From: Phytophthora hibernalis
Taxonomy: Eukaryota > Oomycota > Peronosporomycetes > Peronosporales > Peronosporaceae
Direction: 5' to 3'
Assembly: GCA_012656075.1 (NCBI GenBank)
Contig: JAAKBF010000053.1
Coordinates: 124,001-188,000 of the forward strand
DNA length: 64,000 nt
The notes beneath the pieces were generated by a model. The model searched no databases. It was not told where the DNA came from and saw nothing but the letters and a program-made list of their open reading frames with translations. Positions within the stretch are counted from its first letter, which is position 1. The number at the start of each line of letters is the position of its first letter. A program made the translations under genes and the position numbers. Shown piece after piece: positions 1 through 10,569 of this stretch.

Positions 1-932
1 TCGGGTGCTCTTCGCCTGTTTGGCCTTTTCCACGACAGTCACATGACGTACGAGGTCGACCGTCTGCGTGAACTTACTGGAAACGACACCACATCTCGCG
101 AACCCAGTCTCCCGGAAATGGTGGACGTCATTCTTAGTCTGCTGCGCAAGAATGAGCAGGCCAAGAAGCACGGCTACTTCATCATGATCGAGGGTTCGCG
201 TGTCGACCACGCCGGTCATTCTAATGACCCAGGCACTATGGCGAAGGAGGCTATTGCATTTGATGAGACTGTCGCTGTTGTACTAGACCACGTTGAGCAG
301 ACACCAAACACAGGTCTGCTGTCTGCTGCTGATCACGGAACCGGAGGACTTACGCTAGGAAGAGGCCCGGCTTACCCGTACGCATGGTACCCGACGGAGT
401 TGCAGTTGCAGAACATGTCAACTGAGGCCATGCAAGCTCAGCTGGAAGACGTCCTGGAAGGAAGTGACTGTGGAACGGGCAGTAACGACACCTGCAAAGT
501 CTCCTGCTTATCTCGGCCAAGTCGCTCCTCTCAAACCACACTAACGTTACTACTGTCAGCGAAGAGGAGGTGGTGGAGCTGGTTTCTCTGATCGCTACGG
601 CTGTTGACGAAACGCGCGACCTGGAGGATGTCATGATCGAGCTGGGTCATGTGATTAGTTTGCGCGCTGCTATCGACTGGACCACCATTGGCCACGTGGG
701 TACGGACGTGAACCTGTACTGCAAGGGACCTTTCATCTTCGAGCGCATGTGCAAGGGCGTTCACGAGAACACGTACCTAAACAAGCTGATGACAATGTAC
801 TTGGGTCTGGAGCACCAGCAGGAGTTGGAAACGATGAAACACCGCAACGTTACTGTACTGGAGGACCCCTCAACTTTTGAGTACTGTAGCGTAAAAGTTA
901 ACGACACCGTCATTGTGAATAACTTTGTTTGA
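1..932 (+). pseudogene. Alkaline phosphatase, C-terminal part, one frameshift
   Basis: The reading frame is open from base 1, so the gene begins upstream of the window. It encodes the C-terminal half of a classical alkaline phosphatase, a metal-dependent phosphomonoesterase usually found secreted or at the membrane. Visible metal-ligand motifs are IEGSRVDHAGHSND (matching the Glu-Asp-His set of the family), SAADHGTGGL (the Asp-His pair) and, later, IGHVGTDVNL (the last His). The first two lie in frame 1, the third in frame 3. The switch falls at about 495-512, where frame 1 reads CKVSCLSRPS and frame 3 reads LLLISAKSLLSNHTN. The stop TGA is at 930-932. Length and motif order fit the family. 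The single shift means either a recent pseudogene or a one-base assembly error. The identification itself is firm. Confidence 0.85.
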
Positions 933-1027
933 GCAACATATTTTCTCTACGTTACTTCGAAAATGCTACAGTGTTTTGTTTCGAACACGTTGCTGTTACT
1001 GAAAATAGCGTTGTTAGATGCACGGGT

Positions 1028-1056
1028 TTGATGCACGAGGGGTCCTCGTGCATCAA
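1028..1056. repeat. Perfect hairpin, 13-bp stem
   Basis: A 13-base arm (1028-1040) is followed by a 3-base loop and its exact complement (1044-1056). It lies about 100 bp after the phosphatase stop. It could be a 3'-end structure or the edge of a small transposon. The sequence does not decide between these. Confidence 0.7.
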
Positions 1057-1074
1057 TTTGGTAATGCGCATTTG

Positions 1075-1904
1075 GGGTGTTTCATTCGGGGGCAGGTTAT
1101 CTGGGGCAACTTTTTACTCTCAAAGTTTATACACAGGTCTTTTGCATTACTACAGGGAATAAATTAGAAGGCCGACCACACTAAGGTTACACCAAAACCG
1201 CCAATCATATCGATTGCGATGAAGCGAGGCAACCCCAGCGCAACCGGCACGCGGTCGGCGACGACGTCTTCGACTGGTCAAGCAACAAAGTCCACTCGAA
1301 CGACGTGATTGCGTCGGACTGCGAGGTCAGCGCGCAAGTGAGCGACGAGGGGGACGAGCAGCGATAGAGACGGCGCAGGCGGCTGGACTACGGTTGACCA
1401 AGGAGTACCAGGACAAGATCACGGTCCAGGAGACGGGCGGCACGGATACAGGACGAGATCCAAGGCAGCGTCGAGGGCAGTGTGTGCCACGTTGCAGAGG
1501 GCTGCGCTTGAGGTCATGGGCAAGCCCTGAAAGAAGGTGGCGGCCACCGACGCAGCGTTCGAGCTCGACGGGCAAATTTCTCACGGGCCACCGTCTGCCC
1601 ATGACCAGAGTCCTGCTGGAGACGACCGTCTCGGCGGCCAAGGGCGATTCGCTGCTGCGCTGGGACCTGCGGTGCAGCTGCGCTCCCTCGTACGCTCGTG
1701 GCACGAGTCGTGCCTGCCAGTCATTAGTGTAGCCACATTGATAACCCCTTCAATATCGATAGCTATGGGTCTAGTAATGTTCATAGGAGATAAACAGTCA
1801 GAGTTACCCCAGCTGCCCTGAGTTCAAAAGTCTGGGGCAGATTTAAGGCGATTCTGATTGGCTTAGAAGTTGCCCCAGTTAACCTGCCCCCGAATGAAAC
1901 CCCC
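1075..1904. mobile_element. Candidate TIR-bounded element with GC-rich cargo
   Basis: Bases 1079-1111 recur as the reverse complement at 1868-1900, with the core TTCATTCGGGGGCAGGTTA and a second block CTGGGGCAACT. One or two mismatches occur near the outer edge. The enclosed 830 bp contains a GC-rich, coding-like stretch (about 1200-1735) that contrasts with its flanks and was not recognised. No clear target-site duplication was found. The arrangement resembles a non-autonomous DNA transposon that captured a gene fragment, but no transposase is present. The right end abuts the truncated Gypsy A element. Confidence 0.5.
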
Positions 1905-1968
1905 GGTATATATCAGGGTGCGCTTATGTGCGCTTATTCCGGCGTTTTCAATTTCTTTAAGGGAAAAC

Positions 1969-2030
1969 GTCAAAAGGTGTGTATATCCGAAACCTTGTGT
2001 CAAAAGGTGTAAACGTGCGTCAGTAGGTGT
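1969..2030. repeat. Short spaced repeat GTCAAAAGGTGT
   Basis: GTCAAAAGGTGT occurs at 1969-1980 and 1999-2010, with a variant GTCAGTAGGTGT at 2019-2030. These lie between the right TIR of the preceding element and the broken end of Gypsy A. They may be subterminal repeats of an otherwise unrecognised element. Confidence 0.5.
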
Positions 2031-2064
2031 GTATAGGGCTGCCAGTATCGACAGTATCTGATGG

Positions 2065-2986
2065 GGAGGAGGACGCAGCTTTGTGCTGCCCACCGTAGTG
2101 ACCGCCTGCATAGGGAGGTTTTTAGCGTTTAAGAGGACCTGGTACCCAAGTTTAAACACATTCACGTTCCTTCGCCCTCGGCGATCACTGTCTTCCTTCT
2201 GTGTCTTGCGCGGCAGCCATAGCGTCCCGGGCGCGTTGCCTTACGGCTTCACCAGTCTCGATGAACGCGAACAGGTTCCGTTTGATCGACGGACGCAGGC
2301 CTTTAAGACCCCGCGGATTCGCGGCGCCAGCCTCTCCCCACTCAAATTAGAAGCTGGAGGTAACGACAGTTGCGTACGCGGATGGCGTAGCCCGTTAACG
2401 TAGATGGGGTGAAACCCGTCGACGAATGCACAGCATTATTCAGCGCGAACTCAACCTGCGGCAGCAGCGTGATCCACTTTGTGGGTTCTTCGGCGCAGAC
2501 GCTGCGCAACACATCCTCCAACACGCGGTTCACCCGCTCGGTTTGACCGTCTGTCTGTGGATGGTCCGCCGTGGACATGTCCAATCTCGTTCCGAGAAGA
2601 CGGAACAAGTGTTTCCAGAAGTGTGAGACGAAGCGGGGTTCCCGATCACTCACGAACCTCTCCGGAAGGCCACTATGTCGAAAGACATTGTCGACAAAGA
2701 GTTGAGCCGCTTGTGGCGCTGTCACACTCTTTTTCACTGCGGCTAGCCGCACCATCTTACTGAGACGGCAAAGGAAGACCAAGATACCAGTGTGGCCGCG
2801 TGCATCTGCCGGAAGCTCGAAGATGAAGTCCATGCTCACCGAGCGCCAGCAATCGGCCGGCACCGGCAAGCTCATCAAGGGAGCCGATGACGAGGGAGCG
2901 CGTTTCACACGTTGGCACGTTTCGCACGTCTTCACGTACTTCCGAACCCACTTGCACATGTGAGGCCACCAGAAGTTGCGCGCCAC
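2065..2986 (-). pseudogene. Integrase of Gypsy family A, C-terminally truncated
   Basis: The minus-strand frame from 2986 gives the second half of the HHCC zinc finger (CETCQRVK). The catalytic core has its first Asp in SMDFIFELP, its second in FVSDREPRF and its Glu in DGQTERVNRVLED. After a frameshift at about 2345 the C-terminal region continues as FIETGEAVRQRARDAM and then NVFKLGYQVLLNAKNLP, ending at about 2067. The protein would insert the cDNA. Any chromodomain would have lain past the break. Confidence 0.9.
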
Positions 2987-4900
2987 GGACGTGTACGTCT
3001 TCTCACGTCAAGATGGCCGCTGAGCGGCGTTTCGTGACCCTCGTAGAGAACGCGATACCGCAAGTCCTCGTCGTTAGGAACGACTATGCGAGGCTCTTCG
3101 CCTTCATCGACTTGGTAATAGAGGAGACCTTCGACCAGAGAGTAGCGGTGCAACCGCGAGCGCTGCCGCGCAGTTATCTTCACCGCTGTCTTCGGCGTAC
3201 CGAGTGCTCTAACGAGATCGACCAGATCTTCGTCCTCGGCGTATGCCCCTCGCAGAACCTCATAGAGCGGGGATTCGAGGTACGCGACGTGCGCCAGCTC
3301 GTAGTCCGGACGTCGGGAAAGTGCGTCCGCGAGGACGTTCTGCTTTCCTGGCTTGTACTCCACCGTGAAGTTATACTCCGCAAAGAAGGAGAGCCACCGC
3401 GCCATGCGTTGGGAGAGATGAGGCGACGATGTCGCAGTCCGCAAGGACGCGTGGTCTGTGTAGATCACAAAGGGTTTGCTGCCAAGCAGGTGTACCCGAA
3501 ATTTCACCAGCGCGTACTTCATAGCGAGAAGTTCCTTGTCGTGGACCGGGTAGTTCTTCTCTGCCGCCTTTAGTTGGCGCGACTGGAACGAGACCACTCG
3601 CTCTCTGCCATCGGCATGGACTTGCAGAAGCGCACAGCCAATGGCAAAGGCCGATGCATCGCATACTACACTGAACGGGCGATCGTCGTCTGGCAAAGCC
3701 AAGATCGGAGCGCTCTGCAAGCTTCTATTGATAGACACAAACGCTTCGTGAGCCTCGTCGTTCCATGACCATTCCGTGTCCTTCTTCAGGAGGTTGGTCA
3801 ATGGCCGCGCCATCTCGGTATAATTGGCACTGTACTTGTGCAAGTAGTTGGCTAGGCCAAGCCACTTACGTAGGTCCTTCTGGGATACGGGAACCGGCCA
3901 CTGCGCAATCGCGCAAATCTTCTCGGACCCGCGCGGATGCCATCCTTGCCAAGGAAACATCCCAAGAAGGGAATCTCTTCGGCGCCGAAGATGCACTTGT
4001 TGATGTTCGCATACAAGCGATTCTCGCGCATGCACATCAAAACCTCGCGGAAGTGATCGATGTGAGCCTCAACGGTCGTCTTGTCTTCCGAGGCACGACT
4101 GTGCACGAAGATATCGTCGAAGTATGTATGTGCTAACGCTCGCATCGGCCGAAAAAGTTGCGTCACCAGACGATTGGACGTGACAGGCGCATTTGACAGC
4201 CCCTGGGGCATCACGAGCCACTCTCCCAACATCCCACTGGGAGTACTCACCACTGTGAGGAGGATGTCGGACTCGCGAATCAACAGCTAATAATATTCGT
4301 CAACCATGTCAAGTGCGCTGAAGATAGTGCATCCTGCCATGTTGTTCTGCAACGCGTCCTTCCGAGGGATTGGCGTGAACGCCGGTATCGTCGCTGTTCA
4401 ACTTGTTGAACGCGTGCACCATGCGCCATTTACCGTTGGGTCTCTTTACGCAAAACGTCGGGACGAGTGCGGCGACTTCGACTCGCGTACCATGCCCGCG
4501 GCATACTTGGCTGCGAAGAAGGCGTCGATTACGTCGACTTGCTCCTTCGGTAATGGCCACTGGCGAGTCGTGCAGTACTTGGTGCCCGGCACCAGATCGA
4601 TTTCGTGTCGAACCCCTATCCGGAGGCAACACCGACGGTGGGTCATCGCTGACGACATCCGAGAATTCCATCAGGAGAGGGTAGTACGGGTCCGACGGGT
4701 CCTTCAGGATGGTCGCGCCATACCTTTTCTGCCTCAACGAGGATCGCTCATCTTCAAGCACCTCCGGGTCCATGACAGAAGAGGTATTGAGCTCGACCGA
4801 TTCGTGCTCGCGGTGGATGAGGAGCATCTCCTCGAACTCGCCCGCCTTTAGCGAATCCAAAATTCCACATATGAGAGCTCTTCCAACCACTCGAGTAGCT
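2932..4900 (-). pseudogene. Reverse transcriptase and RNase H of Gypsy family A
   Basis: The N-terminal palm region reads RHEIDLVPGTKYCTTRQWPL, then a TAG stop interrupts DMVDEYY*LLIRESD (about 4290). The catalytic box is TYFDDIFVHS at about 4125, the Y/F-x-DD signature. The connection and RNase H follow in one long frame from 4035, with SVVCDASAFAIGCALLQV and IYTDHASLRT, then the integrase zinc His pair (HETPLSGH). Reverse transcriptase copies element RNA into DNA and RNase H removes the template. A frameshift occurs upstream at the PPDRG/VRHE junction (about 4615). Both the TAG and this frameshift are also present in copy 2. Confidence 0.9.
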
Positions 4901-5239
4901 CCGCTACGATAGGCAGGGGAGCCAGATTCACGCCTTCCTTGCGTTCTCCTGTGAGAACATCAAACACCACTGGTGTGGTCGCCTCACCCAAAGAGACGGC
5001 CTCGCGGTGTGAACTTGCAGCGGCTGACGCAGCCTGAACATCTTCCAACGTGGGAGTCCCTGCTTGGCCACTCTGTGTTGCGCGAGCTCCGGCTCCAGCG
5101 ACTTGTCCTGCGCGAGCTGACCCAGCATCGACGCCTTGCGTAGTGGGAGACCCTGCTCGACCACTCTTCGTTGCGCGAGCACCGGCTCCAGCGACTTGTC
5201 CATCGCCGGCTCTACGGGCCTGAGCGACGCTCTCGATCT

Positions 5240-5810
5240 TTAGAGATCCATGATCCTCATCGTGAGACACACACGGACCTCCGTACATTCTCCCACATCC
5301 ACCGAAGGCTCTTGAGCTCTCGAAGATGCAAGGCACGCGGACGGCAACGCCGTAGGCAGATCGAGTACTTCAGTGGTACCTGCGAAGTGCCGTTCGCCGC
5401 GTGGTATGCGATGCTCGTGCACAAACCCGTCCCGGGAAGAGGAGGGGACATGATCCGCCAGGGCTCTGTCCGCGAGGGGCTTGTGACTAGCACCGATGGT
5501 GCGACTTCTCCAGTCGATCCACGGCTCGTGATTTATCAACCAAGGTATGCCGAGGATAAGATCGTACCGATCATCCATGTCAAGGACAATGAACGGTTCG
5601 ACCGAGTTGAAGTCGTCAAACAATTGACGTTCAAAGATAGAAGAACCTTTCGCGTAGACACGATGGACCCAGTCGCCAGGCGAACAGATACATTGGTATT
5701 ATTCTTAGATGCTTCCAAAGCACTGGCATACAATGCACTGTTCTTGGCCACACTGGACTTCGTCGCGAAGTTGTAGGACGCTCCCGAATCAATCAGGATC
5801 GTCAGCGGTT
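5240..5810 (-). pseudogene. Aspartic protease domain of Gypsy family A
   Basis: The minus strand near 5800-5770 reads LTILIDSGASYNFATK, with the DSG catalytic triad of retroviral-type aspartic proteases. It is followed by SALYASALEASKNN and, after a frameshift, by FIVLDMDDRYDLILGIPWL, the usual hydrophobic-Gly flap region (ILGIPWL). The protease would process the Gag-Pol polyprotein. It sits between the gag knuckle and a repetitive linker (about 4920-5230) in which a segment rich in Gly-Ala-Arg-Ala is duplicated in tandem before reverse transcriptase begins. Confidence 0.85.
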
Positions 5811-5974
5811 CGTCGTACCCTTTACACTGGCCGTGACAACCACGAGGTTAGACCGCGCGGCGGCCACGGAGAGACACAACAGTGTCGTCCCAGCGACTTG
5901 CTCTCCAGGAGGCGGTGGTGGCAGAGCCACCGACCTCGAGGAGGAGCGAAGTCTCCCAGCAGGGCGTCCCGCAC

Positions 5975-7015
5975 CTACTGGGAGTTGTCGTTTTCCGACC
6001 CCGCAGATTCGATCATGTTAAGGGACGGCAGAGCCGCCTTGGCCTTGCCTACCTTCCACGGGTTCGTTGGACAGTTCCGACGGAAGTGACCAAGCTGGTT
6101 GCATCCAAAGCAACGACCACTCGCGCGTTGGTTACGCTGAGGTCGGGCCGACTCAGCCGACGAGATCTCCATGGGAGTGGGACCGTCGTTGACCGTGTCC
6201 GAGCGGCCTGCATACCCCTGCGCCGAGCGCACGCAATGATTTTCCAGCCTGGCGACATGCACCACATCGTTGAAAGACGTCGGCTGTCTGCGGAAGAGCT
6301 CCGTCCGGACCGGACCCGGCCGAACGCCGTCCATGAAGACCGTCACATTGACGTCCTCAGAGAAAGGAGCGCGGCCTCGAGGTTCTGCAACTCCATGACG
6401 TAGTCTTGAAGCGTACGCTTTCCTTGCTTACAGCGCAAAAAGAGCGACCGATAGAGGTAGGCCACATTGGCCAAGAGGAAAGTCGAGCGCAGCTCTTGTT
6501 CCATGAACGCCCACGAGGTGAAATACCCCGGAGACGACGTCTCTCGTGCCATCGCCCATGCGCGCGCGCCTCCCAGATTGGAAAGCGCGAAGGCGACTTG
6601 GGCCCTGGATTCGTAGATATGTCCAGCGCTCAGCGCTATCTCGATCTCTCGAATCCAGAAGACCAGACTGTCTGCTTCTTTGCCGTCAAATGTCGGCACC
6701 GACATTTTGACGGGCTTCGTTATTCCTTGTCACGCAGCATACAGAGCAGAACCCGGAGGGATCACCTGCGCCGCACTCTGTACCTCAGCTCGCATTGTCT
6801 CGCGAGCAGCTTCCTGCGCTGCAGCGCTCACGTGGGCAACCAGCGACGTGGAAGCGTTCCACGCGTGCCCTCTGCTGCTCCGCAGGCAGGTTGGGGAATC
6901 CAGCGAATGCTGCCTCGCCCAGGAGACTAACCATCTTCTCCAGCGTAGCCCAGTGGGCATCTGAGAGGTGAGGAAAGTCCTGCCGGGACGGCAGCCGGCT
7001 CCCTGAGTCGTCCAT
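5975..7015 (-). pseudogene. Gag of Gypsy family A
   Basis: The capsid-type region opens MDDSGSRLPSRQDFPHLSD at 7015, shifts frame, and continues as MSVPTFDGKEADSLVFWIRE (6705), a typical Gypsy gag block. The nucleocapsid follows with CFGCNQLGHFRRNC, a complete C-x2-C-x4-H-x4-C zinc knuckle at about 6090-6050. Gag forms the particle and binds the element RNA. At least two frameshifts separate the pieces, so no full-length product is possible from this copy as read. It is followed directly by the protease domain. Confidence 0.85.
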
Positions 7016-7079
7016 TCTCAGAGAGATCTTGATTGTAGTAGTCCGCGCCGTTCGCGGAGTGACTACAAGTGCTACCAGG

Positions 7080-7462
7080 TGTGACGGGGGTCACACGCAC
7101 CTTAGCTTTAGAGGAAGCGTTAACGCGCTAACCACAACAGACGCCTCGCGTTCCTGCTGTAAGCTTGCAAAGGCCTGGCCTTCCTGTCCAATATGGTACC
7201 GAGTACCAATTGACTTGCGAACTTCCGGGTTAGAGTTAAACTGATTTATATTAAGAAAACTGTTGTAATTCTAACTACTGCTAACTATCTGCATACTGAA
7301 TCCCTGTCTAATCTGATCTGTTCTAATGGGGACCACCCATTTAGATGTACTGCTTTTAATACAACTGACGTACCACTTAAGTACGACTGAAGTACGAATT
7401 AAGTCCTTGACGTGCCACACACCACGCGTGTGACGGACACCAATGGTGTGGACCACATCACA
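7080..7462 (-). repeat. 5' LTR of Gypsy family A
   Basis: On the minus strand the segment begins TGTGATGTGG and ends CCCCGTCACA, giving TG...CA ends with a short inverted repeat TGTGA/TCACA, and it precedes gag. Just inside it (7066-7077, minus strand) is TGGTAGCACTTG, which could be a degenerate primer-binding site. The length of 383 bp is plausible. There is no second LTR in the window to confirm the borders. Confidence 0.6.
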
Positions 7463-7507
7463 GAGAACAATGGTCGCCCCCTGTCAAATGGCCCCATTAC
7501 AGTGTAG

Positions 7508-8860
7508 TTCGAGCATTGCGGATGCGAAGCCAAGGACCACGTCGAGCATTTTCTCGACTCGTGCGAGGACCGAAGTCTGGAGGAGCGTCTGTGCCATGTC
7601 CGACTCAACAACATCCACGACTTGGAGGATATGATCAACGATATGATATCTATCCTACGGCGCCGAGAGCGTAAGACGGGACGACAATCCTCGATCCGAT
7701 GTTTTCGAGGCTCAGACGAAGGTCGCCGACGAGACAGTGGACGCGGCGAGGATCCTCGGAGCACTTACCGCCACGGTTCGACGTGACCGAGACAATAGCC
7801 GTGACCGAGACGGCCGGGACCGGATGACAACCGCCGTCGGGACGATCGCTACAGAGGCGAGAGTCGACGCCGAGACAGTCGAGAAGAAATTCAATTCCGA
7901 CCGAGGGTTACCCCCACGGAAGCACTGATCGACATGGTCGCTGTGCTAAATGAAATAGCTTGGTGGGATCACGAGGTGGCTACTTGGAGACACAGAGTAG
8001 TGGCGTCGACGACTTCGAGGATTACGGGCCAGAAGCTTACTCTGGCGACGATGACCGATACTATGATTAATACTCGGACAACAGGCATGTATCGACAGAG
8101 GATCAATGCCATGTGGTTGCGACGAACGAACGCCGCAACGCGTCTGAGGGAATGTTCGCTCGCGCCGACAACCGTCGGCCGAAGAATGGTAACGACCAAC
8201 GGCCGCATGACCGAGACAACCGCCACCGAGGCCAAGGTGGTCACGAAGGCCGGCGCCACTATTGACCATGCGCTGCCTGCGGAGGACTATCGCACTCGAC
8301 AAACTACTGTTTCAAGCATTGCAAAATGTGCAAGCAAGTCCATGACGCCGGAAAGTGAGAAGCGTTCCAGGAACTCGCGGTACGACAAGAAGAAGAGACT
8401 GCGAGCCCTGGTGAACGGAGCGGCGCGAACGAGGATTCTGTTAGACACCGGAGCGAAGGTTTGTGTCGTTTCCGCGTCGTATGCGAAACGGCTGCGACTG
8501 CGTGAAGATCGAGACCACTGACGTAGTTTGGAAGTACGGGAGTTAACCCGGGAGTGATGGAAACTCGTAGACAAGCACTCGTGAAGATCATCCTAGGGTG
8601 GGAGGGAGTGTACGAGTTCGAGCTGTGGATTATGGATCACATCGCAGGAGTGGACGTAGTCCTGGGCATAGACTTTATGATTCTGACCGGTGCTCGGTTC
8701 GATCTGTTCCACGGCACAGTGAGGCTGCCGGACGAAGTCATGGTGCCTCTGGTGAAGTCACAGAGCGCTACCGAAGAAGAGCCGTATCGGATGCAAGTGA
8801 TTGGAGCCCCGACCGAGGATTTATCGAACTCGGGTCGAGAACGTGGCCCTTGTTACTTAG
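7508..8860 (+). pseudogene. Gag and protease fragment of Gypsy family B
   Basis: This plus-strand remnant starts inside gag (EHCGCEAKDHVEHFLD) and aligns along its length with the family B gag at 50,310-49,403. It includes a zinc knuckle (CFKHCKMCKQVHDAGK) whose last Cys codon is TGA. The protease follows with LLDTGAKVCVVSASYAK, an intact DTG, then VLGIDFMILTGARFDL. Several frameshifts and stops break it. It abuts the family A LTR at 7462 and ends at about 8860 in unrelated AT-rich sequence, so both ends are truncations. It is clearly diverged from the two young family B copies. Confidence 0.85.
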
Positions 8861-9447
8861 TATATTTCACTACACAAACTGAAAATAGTAAAATCGTTTT
8901 TCTTCTTCTTTCCATCTATCCCAGCCTACGCGCAGCCTAGTATAGCTTAACTTTGGCGACAGCTCTATTATACTTGCAACACATACATTTTAATAGTAGG
9001 GACCCTACACGCCAAAGATAATTGTTTTCTGGACGGAGAAGCGCGGTAACTTATTGGCCAACCAGTCAAGAATGGTTTGTTAAAAGTCGCGATAAGAATA
9101 TTCTAATTAACCGGACTGCTAAAAAACAAGCACGGAACAGCTCAGGATTTGCTTTTATAATACTTGTTAACAGTAAAGTTTACTGTAAATCCATGTTTTG
9201 ATACTATTGGTTAATATAGTATTAAAACATGGATTTACAGCGTTGGGAGAGGTGGGGTTAGAGAGTGGCGTTAGCAAAGACCAGATTGGTTATCACTTGC
9301 TTTCAGTAAAGAAGCTCATTAAGGCCTTTAGATAGCAGATCATTTGTAACCATCGTCAGATTATCTGGCCTGACAAACCCTTGCAAAAAAGTCGCAGTCA
9401 CCACACACAGCGCAGTCAATACCGGTACGCGTAGACACCTCCACCTC
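8861..9447. other. AT-rich interval, no gene seen
   Basis: No coding frame is recognisable here. The interval holds a strong hairpin (9183-9240) and probably the upstream region of the bZIP1 gene that starts at 9448. Confidence 0.6.
9183..9240. repeat. Inverted repeat, 24-bp arms
   Basis: The arm at 9183-9206 is the reverse complement of 9217-9240 except for one base, around a 10-base AT-rich loop. The outer sequence is CTGTAAATCCATGTTTTG. It could be a small MITE or a cruciform upstream of bZIP1. Confidence 0.75.
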
Positions 9448-10435
9448 ATGGACGACAGCGCACTCTACCCGCCGAACCGCCGCGCTCTGAGCGACAATGT
9501 GATCGGCAACATCGCACAACGCGTGAGCCCTCCGTCCTACGCACCTTCAAGCGAGGCCAACTCTCCTCCTCTCTTGCAGCAGAAAAGCCAGTTCCAAGGG
9601 GTCCACTTGACGGTTTCATTCGGCGCCGATGGACCCCACCGACGTCCTCCGAGCGGCCAGAGTCGACAGCGAATCACTGCAGTGGACGAAGCGTCCACCT
9701 CATTTGTGGTCGAAGTGGAACGCCGACGAGCGCAACCGCTTTCATCAGGCGCGTCACAAGATGAAGCAGCAGCAGAAAGTCGAATCCCTCGAGGCTGCCA
9801 TTGTCCAGCTCCGGACCGAGGTGCAGGAGCTCCGACTGCAGAGACAAGTGATCTCTGCAGGCGTTATGAGTGGCACGACTGTCTGGAACATCGCGGCCGA
9901 GTATTTCCGCGTGTTCCGCTATGGGGTCCAAGCTTCGGGGTTTGGAGTCCCAGTGGAGGCGCAACGCAGCTTCCTGCAGTCGACGATGGTTCCGGGTGTG
10001 GCCAGCGATACGGGCTATGGCGTTGACGCGCTGATTGAGAACTGGGGGTTCGTGTCCACGTACCACCCAGATATTGACGTCCAGCTCTTGTGTTTGGAAA
10101 ACAACGAGGAGGGCTTGATGGTCGGCAGCACGTTGGGCAGACTCACCATCACGGAAAATACGCTGCGTCACGCGTTCCCTCATTTAGTGGGTGATGAAGA
10201 AGGAGAACAGATAGCGCGCCGACTGCTGGGACATCAACTTGCCATGCGCGGGTCGATTTCCTTCGAGTGGGATTACTCGATCGGACGAGTTGCCACGGTG
10301 CAGCACAAAGCAGATTTACTGACGCCGCTGCTGGAGCTGTTAGGCAATTTAGAAGCTGTTTCGAAAGTGTTTGAGAACGCACGAGTGACACCTGAAAGCA
10401 TGGAGGTGGGCAGCGACAACCTGCCGAATCCGTGA
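9448..10435 (+). pseudogene. Oomycete-type bZIP transcription factor 1, frameshifted
   Basis: The N-terminus MDDSALYPPNRRALSDN matches the start of bZIP3 in this window. Frame 1 runs to VEVERRRAQ (about 9733). There one base is out and frame 2 continues RNRFHQARHKMKQQQKVESLE, the basic region and start of the leucine-zipper coiled coil (EAAIVQLRTEVQELRLQ). The long C-terminal domain has the blocks TVWNIAAEYFRVFRYG, GYGVDALIENW and LLGNLEAVSKVFENA shared by all three paralogues. It stops at 10435. In the basic region the usual DNA-contacting Asn position is His (FHQARHK). The protein would be a nuclear DNA-binding regulator. The open 268-codon C-terminal frame and the single shift make an assembly indel a fair alternative to decay. 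Confidence 0.8.
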
Positions 10436-10569
10436 GTTCATGCATTGTACGAATGTAAAATGCACTCGATAGATTTTGTGAGAAAAATGAAAGCGCATTT
10501 GGTGCTGCACTATCACGCAACGCAGTCCGAAATAGGCACACGTACAGAAGACGTTCTGGATGCTATTAT

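Larger units (their letters stand above)
2065..7462 (-). mobile_element. Ty3/Gypsy retrotransposon, family A copy 1, 3'-truncated
   Basis: Reading the minus strand gives, in order, one LTR (7080-7462), gag with a CCHC knuckle, an aspartic protease, reverse transcriptase, RNase H and integrase. This is the Ty3/Gypsy order. The integrase C-terminal region is still readable down to about 2067 (AVTTVGSTKLRP) and then stops abruptly in unrelated sequence, so the 3' end and second LTR are lost and no target duplication can be tested. All domains carry stops or frameshifts. A second partial copy lies at 39,748-41,803 and shares two lesions with this one. Confidence 0.9.

Noticed and set aside
2887..3573. 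228-codon plus-strand open frame
   Set aside because: It is the opposite strand of the Gypsy A RT/RNase H region, whose motifs are on the minus strand.
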